This document shows, in pieces, positions 1-5,112 of a stretch of DNA of 52,143 nucleotides (position 1 is its first letter; every line of letters starts with the position of its first letter). The position numbers and the translations under genes are program-made. Origin of the DNA: CAYNNP01 sp964398215 (GTDB taxonomy: Bacteria; Planctomycetota; Planctomycetia; Pirellulales; Pirellulaceae); NCBI GenBank assembly GCA_964398215.1, contig CAYNNP010000018.1:1-52143 (forward strand), in the 5' to 3' direction. A model generated the notes under the pieces. The model ran no database searches and had not been told where the DNA came from. It was given only the letters and a program-made list of their open reading frames with translations.

Positions 1-56
1 CACACATTCGATCGATCGAATCTTGATACATTTTTGCAAAAGCGCAACTCCAAAAA

Positions 57-102
57 GCGTGAGCGAGGGACAATCGATCTTGACTCGGTCCCTCGCTCAC
101 GC
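57..102 (-). terminator. Perfect 15-bp hairpin, possible minus-strand terminator
   Basis: Bases 57-71 and 88-102 are perfectly complementary (gcgtgagcgagggac against gtccctcgctcacgc) with a 16-nt loop. On the minus strand the stem is followed by five T residues (complement of 52-56), as in a Rho-independent terminator. On the plus strand no T-run follows. No minus-strand gene is evident immediately to its right, since the next gene at 492 is on the plus strand. The structure may therefore be a mobile palindrome or a processing site rather than a working terminator. The stem is certain, its role is not. Confidence 0.4.
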
Positions 103-132
103 GTCGGGTTACCTAAATGCCCCGGCTCTTGG

Positions 133-271
133 TGTAGGCCGGACCGAGCAAACGCTGCAATTGCCGGAACTTCGGACGCAAGTAGAAACGTCGTTGACAG
201 CGTAATCTCTGCGACACAATGGAGGCGTTTGCGCTGTTCCGGCACGTGTCGCGTCCTCGGTCCGGCCTACA
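133..271. repeat. MITE/REP-like element with 16-bp terminal inverted repeats
   Basis: Bases 133-148 (tgtaggccggaccgag) are perfectly complementary to 256-271. Inside are two further complementary pairs: 149-155 with 225-231 (caaacgc/gcgtttg) and 162-170 with 236-244 (tgccggaac/gttccggca). These two pairs would cross, so they cannot both form together with the outer stem in a simple fold. The size of about 139 bp, the terminal inverted repeats, the non-coding content and the intergenic position suit a small non-autonomous repeat. I see no clear target-site duplication and no transposase. Family membership needs a genome-wide search for other copies. Confidence 0.4.
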
Positions 272-428
272 ACCAAACACCACATGAAAAAGCGCAACTC
301 CAAAACTCACGCATCAGATCACCAAAATGCCCCAGAATCAAAAGCTGATTTGCCCTGGAGTTCCGCTGCTAGGGCTAGAACTGAGATGGGTAATTCGTGT
401 AAAATGTGAGGATTCGCAAACAGATCGC

Positions 429-452
429 GCGGCACGGATGTTTTCGTGCCGC
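429..452 (+). other. Short hairpin in the presumed 5' leader of the first gene
   Basis: The 8-bp stem gcggcacg (429-436) pairs with cgtgccgc (445-452) around an 8-nt loop. It lies about 40 bp before the chosen start of the first gene. No T-run follows, so it is not an intrinsic terminator. It may shape the leader RNA. No function can be assigned from sequence alone. Confidence 0.35.
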
Positions 453-491
453 CCAGATTACTTCCCCCAAACCACCCAGTCAGGATTTGTC

Positions 492-926
492 ATGGCAAAA
501 GCCAAGGCCGCCGATGCAGAGCCAGTCGAAGTTGTTGACTTCAAGGTCGACCCCGAACACCAAGATGAGCACGGCTTTGTAAGCATTTGGAATATCGCGT
601 CGACAACCCGTAAGGGTGAAGTTGTTGCGACCCGAGCCCTGGCGTCGAAGCTTCTCAACTTTCTGTGCAAGAAAGAATGTGATTTTGTTATCTGCAGTAC
701 CGCAGATGCAACTTACTTGGACGAGAAATTCGAGGCAGAGAACAAGCTGCTGTATGATTGGAAACCCGAAAGCGAGTATGTCGACATTCTTTCGCAGCAT
801 GCCGAGGTTCCCGCTGCGGCATTCATGTCCTTTCTAAAGACGCGTCGTTTCAGCATGAAGACGAAGTACAACCCACGTCGGATTGACCGTGTGGAGTGGT
901 TCACCGATATGTGGTGCGTCGGCTGA
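492..926 (+). CDS. Small hypothetical protein (144 aa)
   Basis: I do not recognise this protein. The frame is open from 327, but I chose the ATG at 492 because AGGA at 482-485 precedes it at good spacing and the upstream residues run through the intergenic hairpin. The product is a soluble, mixed-charge protein of 144 residues. Its N-terminus is Lys/Ala-rich (MAKAKAADAEP). There is no signal peptide, membrane segment or obvious catalytic motif. The middle has paired cysteines around residues 60-70 (LCKKECDFVICS). The C-terminal part is rich in Arg, Lys and aromatics (KTRRFSMKTKYNPRRIDRVEWF). Its stop lies 2 bp before the lipoprotein start, so the two are probably co-transcribed and perhaps translationally coupled. 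Function is unknown. Confidence 0.75.
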   Translation: MAKAKAADAEPVEVVDFKVDPEHQDEHGFVSIWNIASTTRKGEVVATRALASKLLNFLCKKECDFVICSTADATYLDEKFEAENKLLYDWKPESEYVDILSQHAEVPAAAFMSFLKTRRFSMKTKYNPRRIDRVEWFTDMWCVG

Positions 927-928
927 TC

Positions 929-1900
929 ATGATGCGTGCCTGCGTTCTTCTTTTTTTAGTAGCCATCGTTGGATGTGATGCTGCGAAAGAAGAACGCGAC
1001 AACGGTTTGAGTCGTGTTTCGATTCAACTGAATTGGTACCCCGAAATGGAGCATGGTGGAATCTACCAAGCTCAGGTGGCCAGTGCGTTCAAAGAACAAG
1101 GCCTGGAGGTTGAGATTCGTCCAGGTGGTCGCGCGGTTCCTATCGGCGCCGAATTGGAATTGGGCCGGTGTCAGTTTGCGATCGCAAACGCTGACGACAT
1201 CGTACTGGCACGCAATCAGGGTTTAGATCTCGTCGCCGTTTATGCCGCGATGCAAAACCACCCACGCTGCATTTTGGTACGCGAAGAAAGTGGTGTGAAA
1301 TCGTTTGATGATCTAAAGGGGCTGACACTTCAGCGCTCCGAAGGTCGCGCTTATGTGGAGTTCTTACGAGCAAAGGGATTGTTGGATGGTGTCCACGAGG
1401 TGCCCTATCTCGGCAGTGTTGCTTCGCTGGTCGCTGATCCAAAAACGGCTGTCCAAGGATACTCGATTGCAGAACCGTTTTTGGCGCGGCAACAAGGTGT
1501 GAAGGTCCGAACCTTAATGGTCAGTGACTTAGGGATGAATCCGTATTCAAGCGTTCTGGTGACGTCTGGAAAAACGATTCGTGAATCACCCGAGTTGGTC
1601 CGGCAATTTGTCAAAGCCGCCAGTCAAGGCTGGCAAGCGTATGTCGATGACCCCAAGCTGGCAAACGATGCTATCCTGAAGGTGAATAAACACGGAATGA
1701 CTCCCGAGGCACTCGTTTTTGGTGCACAAGAGCTTACAAAGCTGGCACTACCGGACGGGATGCCCAAAGCAGAATTGGGAAAAATGACCGCCGATCGTTG
1801 GCGAATCCTTGTCGAACAACTGGAAGCGATCGGGATTGTGGACAAAGGAAATGTTGATCCCGAATCATGCTACACAACTCTGTTCCTGCGGCACGAATAA
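929..1900 (+). CDS. Orphan THI5/NMT1-family substrate-binding lipoprotein
   Basis: Predicted periplasmic substrate-binding protein of the ABC-transporter NMT1/THI5-like family, whose members bind thiamine-pyrimidine precursors or other small nitrogen/sulfur compounds. The N-terminus from the ATG at 929 is a lipoprotein signal ending in a lipobox (IVGC), with the lipidated Cys at residue 16. An equivalent start is the ATG at 932. The family signature follows at residues 31-46 (SIQLNWYPEMEHGGIY), the usual LNW-x-P-x-x-x-HGG opening. Later come the ADDI and RCILV strands and a C-terminal helix with RQFVKAASQGWQAY. At about 323 residues it has the normal family length. Neither an ATPase nor a permease gene is adjacent, so it is an orphan component and its ligand cannot be named. 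The start lies 2 bp after the preceding stop, with no clear Shine-Dalgarno of its own. Confidence 0.82.
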   Translation: MMRACVLLFLVAIVGCDAAKEERDNGLSRVSIQLNWYPEMEHGGIYQAQVASAFKEQGLEVEIRPGGRAVPIGAELELGRCQFAIANADDIVLARNQGLDLVAVYAAMQNHPRCILVREESGVKSFDDLKGLTLQRSEGRAYVEFLRAKGLLDGVHEVPYLGSVASLVADPKTAVQGYSIAEPFLARQQGVKVRTLMVSDLGMNPYSSVLVTSGKTIRESPELVRQFVKAASQGWQAYVDDPKLANDAILKVNKHGMTPEALVFGAQELTKLALPDGMPKAELGKMTADRWRILVEQLEAIGIVDKGNVDPESCYTTLFLRHE

Positions 1901-2010
1901 CCGATCGCCAGCTTTGCGTTTTTATGTAGTTGGGACGACGCAAATGGGGCGTTGTGCAAACGCAGTTCTTGCAAACAAAACTTTACACACAACTCGCACG
2001 TGAATCGAAG

Positions 2011-2352
2011 ATGATCATTTGGTCCCGCCATGGATACCTTGTTGGGTTGCTGTCTTTTCTTTCGTGCCTTTTGACCGAGCTGGCCGTCGAGTCGTTTTTT
2101 CAAGACGACGAGTTCTATCAAAACGCACCTTGGCCTCTGCCGCTGGCACTGTTCATTGCCGGGATTCTGATTTATCTGATCGGCATGCGATTGGATGCTG
2201 GCGATCGCACTGGCGTTGCTGATATCGCAACCCAAGGCAGACCTGTTGTTGATACCGCCGAACATTCGTTCTTTTTTATCAACATGAAATGGTGGGGCCC
2301 AATTCTAATCTTGGTGTCAATCGTTGTGCTGGTGGTTCGCACAGTGAAGTAA
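2011..2352 (+). CDS. Small three-helix membrane protein of unknown function (113 aa)
   Basis: Predicted integral membrane protein with three hydrophobic segments, at about residues 7-27, 42-60 and 95-110. I chose the ATG at 2011 (MIIWSRHGYL) rather than the in-frame upstream start at 1930, because the extra 27 residues are polar and low in coding character and the first helix begins right after this Met. Between helices 2 and 3 is a soluble loop ending in EHSFFFINMKWWGP, a pattern that I recall in small planctomycete proteins of unknown function. It sits 110 bp after the lipoprotein gene and 66 bp before the EamA transporter, all on one strand, so an operon is possible. No function can be assigned. 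Confidence 0.65.
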   Translation: MIIWSRHGYLVGLLSFLSCLLTELAVESFFQDDEFYQNAPWPLPLALFIAGILIYLIGMRLDAGDRTGVADIATQGRPVVDTAEHSFFFINMKWWGPILILVSIVVLVVRTVK

Positions 2353-2418
2353 CTGTAGCCGCAACCAATGCATCTTTCGGTTCTCGTTTTCTAACTCAAT
2401 CTTACTCGTGATCACTTC

Positions 2419-3312
2419 ATGGAATTTGGCGAATACGCCGCGCTAGCTGCCGCCGCGCTCTGGGCATTCTCTAGCCTTTTGTACACACGCGTCTCTTTGA
2501 CGGCTTGGCAGATCAACACTGTCAAAACCGTGGTAGCGTCGATTGTGCTTGCGGTTCAACTGTTCATCGTCTCGCAGATCGAGGGCACCCAGTTCTTGAA
2601 TGCTCCGGGTTGGTCATGGGGCTGGCTTGCCTTCAGCGGACTGATAGGGCTAGTGGCCGGAGACACTTGTTATTTTCGTTGCCTACAGATTCTTGGCGTC
2701 CGCCGCTGTCTCACAATCACCGTCACTGCACCGATCTTCACTGCGATTCTTGGCTGGGCATTTCTGGATGAAATCTTGGCGCCGGTCGCGATATCAGGCG
2801 TCTTTGTTACGGTGATTGGCGTGGCGATGGTGATCAATGATCGGACCACCAAAGAAGACGAGCCGGGTCTGTATCCAGGCTCTGTTGGAACAGGTGTGAT
2901 GTTCGGTATCGGAGCGGCAGTTTGCCAAGCCGTCGGTGCGGTTGCCGCCAAGCATGCGATGACCCAGTGTGATCCGCTGGAAGCCACGTTTGGGCGACTC
3001 GCGCCAGCGGCCATCGTTTGCATTGCCATCATGGCTTTTCGTGGCCAATTTACAAAAACCATCAAAGAATCCCTGCGCAAAGATGTTCTCAAACGCCTGT
3101 TTCCCGCAGTCGTCTGTGGAGCTTGGTTGGGAGTGTGGTTGAGCCAAATCGCATTCAAGCAAATCGACGCCGCTAGCGCTCAGACGCTGTTATCAACCAG
3201 TCCGCTGTTCATCATCGGGCTTACCTGGGCCTTGAGCGGAAAACCGCCGTCGAAACAAGTCGTGATAGGTGCGGCAGTCGCAGTTGCGGGCGTCACCATG
3301 ATCATTCGATAG
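2419..3312 (+). CDS. EamA-family (DMT superfamily) transporter
   Basis: Predicted inner-membrane permease of the drug/metabolite transporter superfamily. The 297 residues form about ten hydrophobic helices in two homologous halves, residues 5-135 and 155-295, joined by a charged linker around residues 140-155 (NDRTTKEDEPG). Each half resembles the EamA domain. The first opens with ALAAAALWAFSSLLY and ends with GVFVTVIGVAMVI. The second opens with GVMFGIGAAVCQAVGAVAAKHA and ends with AAVAVAGVTMIIR. Length and topology match the family. Relatives export amino acids, metabolites or toxic compounds, but the substrate cannot be read from sequence. The ATG at 2419 has no strong Shine-Dalgarno. The protein is complete. 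Confidence 0.88.
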   Translation: MEFGEYAALAAAALWAFSSLLYTRVSLTAWQINTVKTVVASIVLAVQLFIVSQIEGTQFLNAPGWSWGWLAFSGLIGLVAGDTCYFRCLQILGVRRCLTITVTAPIFTAILGWAFLDEILAPVAISGVFVTVIGVAMVINDRTTKEDEPGLYPGSVGTGVMFGIGAAVCQAVGAVAAKHAMTQCDPLEATFGRLAPAAIVCIAIMAFRGQFTKTIKESLRKDVLKRLFPAVVCGAWLGVWLSQIAFKQIDAASAQTLLSTSPLFIIGLTWALSGKPPSKQVVIGAAVAVAGVTMIIR

Positions 3313-3400
3313 ACTACAATCTCAAGCTTGAAAATCGGGTTTCTATCGGCACCACGAAACCGCCCACCGTTTGTCGGTAGTTCACACTTTGGAAAATCAA

Positions 3401-4345
3401 ATGTCACGAATCGCGCACGTTCTCATTCTCGCGTTGCTTTGTACCGCATCCACCTCAGTTGCTCAGCACCGCGTCCTGTTACAGGGCAATGGCAAGTTGG
3501 CGATTGTCGAAGCGGATGGCAAAATCGGCTGGGATATGAAGTGGGGCGGAATACATGACATCCATCTGTTGGCCAACGGCAACATATTGACTCGTAAGGA
3601 TCGTACTGTCGTTGTAGAAATCGATCGCAAATCGAAAAAGGTTGTTTGGACTTACGACAGCGCCAGCAGTAACGGCAACAAAGGAAAGCGGATTGAGATC
3701 CACGCTTTTGAAGCCCTGCCGAACGGACACATCATGATCGCCGAATCGGGAGCCGCTCGGATTATCGAAGTCGATCGCGATGGAAAACTGCACAAAGAGA
3801 TTCCACTGGTTGTTGATTCGCCCAACGCGCATTCCGATACACGCTTGGTCCGGCGAACCAGTACAAACACCTACTTGGTCGCTCATGAGAACGATGGGAA
3901 AGTGCGTGAGTATGATCGGGAAACAGGCAAAGTTGTTTGGGAATACTCGGTGCCAATGTTCGGCAAGAAAAATGCGGGCGGCCATGGTCCGGACGCTTTC
4001 GGCAATCGATTGTTCTGTGCCCTCCGGCTGACCAACGGAAACACATTGATTGCGACCGGCAATGGGCACAGTGTCATCGAAGTCGACAAGGACAAGAAAC
4101 TGGTTTGGCAACTGCACCAAGAAGACTTGCCGGGAATTCGTTTTGCTTGGGTCACGACCCTCGAAGTCTTGCCAAGCGGAAATCTAGTGATCGGCAACTG
4201 CCACGCTGGGCCTGGACAGCCGCTATTGGTGGAGATCGAAAAGGCAACCAAGAAGGTGGTTTGGACATTGGATCGCTTCAAAGATTTTGGGAACTCCGTG
4301 TCCAATTCGGTGCTTTTGGACATGGTTGGGAAGTCAATTCGCTAG
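3401..4345 (+). CDS. Secreted PQQ-like/arylsulfotransferase-like beta-propeller protein
   Basis: Predicted exported beta-propeller of 314 residues. I chose the ATG at 3401 because GGAA lies at 3391-3394 and it begins a clean signal peptide, with a likely cleavage after SVA at residue 21. The in-frame TTG at 3371 would put ten polar residues in front of it. The mature part consists of repeated strands of the type L-x-NGN-x-LI: LLANGNILTR, ALPNGHIMIAE, LTNGNTLIATG, LPSGNLVIGN. These are followed by VIEVD or EIDR and K-V-V-W segments, typical of PQQ-binding-like or arylsulfotransferase-like propellers. Catalytic residues are not evident, so it may be a binding or structural protein. The end (FGNSVSNSVLLD) looks like a natural terminus rather than a truncation. 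It is followed by sodN on the same strand. Confidence 0.75.
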   Translation: MSRIAHVLILALLCTASTSVAQHRVLLQGNGKLAIVEADGKIGWDMKWGGIHDIHLLANGNILTRKDRTVVVEIDRKSKKVVWTYDSASSNGNKGKRIEIHAFEALPNGHIMIAESGAARIIEVDRDGKLHKEIPLVVDSPNAHSDTRLVRRTSTNTYLVAHENDGKVREYDRETGKVVWEYSVPMFGKKNAGGHGPDAFGNRLFCALRLTNGNTLIATGNGHSVIEVDKDKKLVWQLHQEDLPGIRFAWVTTLEVLPSGNLVIGNCHAGPGQPLLVEIEKATKKVVWTLDRFKDFGNSVSNSVLLDMVGKSIR

Positions 4346-4528
4346 CCAAGACAGCACATTGGTTTGCATTGCTGCCGTTATTCGTTTTGCAATCCAATTC
4401 ACGACAAGGAAAACCACGGACGACTGCCCACGTGCCGATCGATCTTGTCTATGATTAACGCTCGAGAGAATTCCTCGATTTTGAACAATCCGTCGATTCA
4501 CAAACAATCAACCTTTAGGAGATTCATA
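4346..4528 (+). promoter_or_regulatory. Leader region of sodN with strong ribosome-binding site
   Basis: This 183-bp gap holds no gene. Its clear signal is AGGAG at 4517-4521, seven bases before the ATG at 4529, the best Shine-Dalgarno in the window. It rejects the longer in-frame start at 4364. A possible promoter is TTGTCT (4445-4450) with AGAATT (4467-4472) at 16-bp spacing, but the match is weak and unproven. I see no recognisable nickel-responsive operator. Confidence 0.55.
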
Positions 4529-4993
4529 ATGTCATTCCGACACCTGCTTTCAATCGCTTTGGTTTGCGCAACAGCAAGCATCGCATCAGCTCACTGCCAA
4601 GTGCCATGTGGCATTTACGGCGACCAACTTCGCTTCGAGCAAATGCTTGAGGACGAGCATACGATTTCAAAGGCACAGCTACAGTTGGCTGAAATTTCGC
4701 AAGACGACATGGATCCTCAAGCGATCAACCAATTGACTCGTTGGGTCATGACAAAAGAAGACCACGCGACGCAGATTCAAAACACAATCGCTGCCTACTT
4801 TTTGGCTCAGCGAATCAAGCCTGCAAGCGAGAAGTATGTCGAACAGCTCAAGGCAGCTCATGGTGTCATTATCGCGGCAATGAAATGCAAACAGTCGGCT
4901 GACCCAGCAACAGCAAAAGCGCTGGAAAAATCGATCTTGGATTTGTACCGAGCCTACGAAGGCAAAGAGCCGAGTTTCGACCACAAACACTGA
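4529..4993 (+). CDS. sodN: Nickel superoxide dismutase with an export signal
   Basis: Converts superoxide to oxygen and hydrogen peroxide using a nickel ion held by an N-terminal hook. The hook is visible at residues 22-30, HCQVPCGIY, matching the family pattern H-C-x-x-P-C-G-x-Y in which His1, Cys2 and Cys6 bind nickel. Before it is a 21-residue signal-peptide-like leader (hydrophobic LLSIALVCATASIASA) ending in Ala-Ser-Ala directly before the His. Cleavage by signal peptidase I would expose His1, which the enzyme needs. The rest is helical and family-like, with NQLTRWVMTKEDHATQIQNT and YFLAQRIKP. The mature length of 133 residues is slightly above the 117 of the Streptomyces enzyme. No sodX-type maturation protease or nickel transporter gene is next to it. 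The third hook residue is Gln where Asp is common. Confidence 0.93.
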   Translation: MSFRHLLSIALVCATASIASAHCQVPCGIYGDQLRFEQMLEDEHTISKAQLQLAEISQDDMDPQAINQLTRWVMTKEDHATQIQNTIAAYFLAQRIKPASEKYVEQLKAAHGVIIAAMKCKQSADPATAKALEKSILDLYRAYEGKEPSFDHKH

Positions 4994-5025
4994 TCGACAA
5001 CGATTGGACCTACGATCGCAAAAGC

Positions 5026-5062
5026 AAAATGGCCTTCCAAGTATCCCTTGGAAGGCCATTTT
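5026..5062. terminator. Bidirectional Rho-independent terminator
   Basis: A perfect 16-bp stem (5026-5041 with 5047-5062) closes a 5-nt loop (tatcc). The ends of the stem are A-rich on the left and T-rich on the right, giving a U-tract on both strands. It lies 32 bp after the sodN stop and about 50 bp after the stop of the convergent minus-strand sensor gene, so it can end transcription from both sides. Confidence 0.9.
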
Positions 5063-5112
5063 TCGTTTCTAGTTGATCGATTCCCAAACGTCAGCGACGT
5101 TAGATAGAAAGA

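Larger units (their letters stand above)
38..333. repeat. Imperfect direct duplication with a hairpin in one copy
   Basis: The 18-bp sequence at 38-55 recurs exactly at 288-305. The 28 bp at 96-123 (ctcacgc through aaatgcccc) recur with five mismatches at 306-333. In the second copy the two pieces are adjacent. In the first copy about 40 bp (56-95) lie between them and form the left arm and loop of a hairpin. The simplest reading is an old duplication of a roughly 46-bp unit, followed by an inverted insertion in the left copy or a deletion in the right one. The space between the copies holds a separate inverted-repeat element. There is no sign that this stretch is coding. Confidence 0.55.
1..491. 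other. Left intergenic region without a convincing gene
   Basis: This 491-bp stretch carries only short overlapping frames on both strands that cross the inverted repeats and show no recognisable protein features. It holds the duplication, hairpin and MITE-like element listed separately, and a short hairpin at 429-452. A weak TAAAAT box at 400-405 could be a -10 element for the first gene, but no good -35 is seen upstream of it, so I do not call a promoter. The end of any gene to the left would lie outside the window. Confidence 0.5.

Noticed and set aside
109..310. Two short minus-strand frames in the left intergenic region
   Set aside because: They overlap each other in different frames, cross the inverted repeats and have no ribosome-binding site or recognisable product.
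327..491. Longer N-terminus for the first gene starting at 327
   Set aside because: The extra 55 residues cross a hairpin and look non-coding, while the ATG at 492 has AGGA at suitable spacing.
1913..1944. Weak stem after the lipoprotein gene (tttgcgt with acgcaaa)
   Set aside because: Seven base pairs with an 18-nt loop and no T-run after the stem are too weak to call a terminator.
3683..4323. Long minus-strand frames opposite the beta-propeller gene (3479-4120 and 3883-4323)
   Set aside because: They lie antisense to a gene with a clear signal peptide and repeats, and show no domain of their own.
4364..4528. Longer N-terminus for sodN starting at 4364
   Set aside because: It would bury the signal peptide inside the protein and ignore the strong AGGAG seven bases before 4529.
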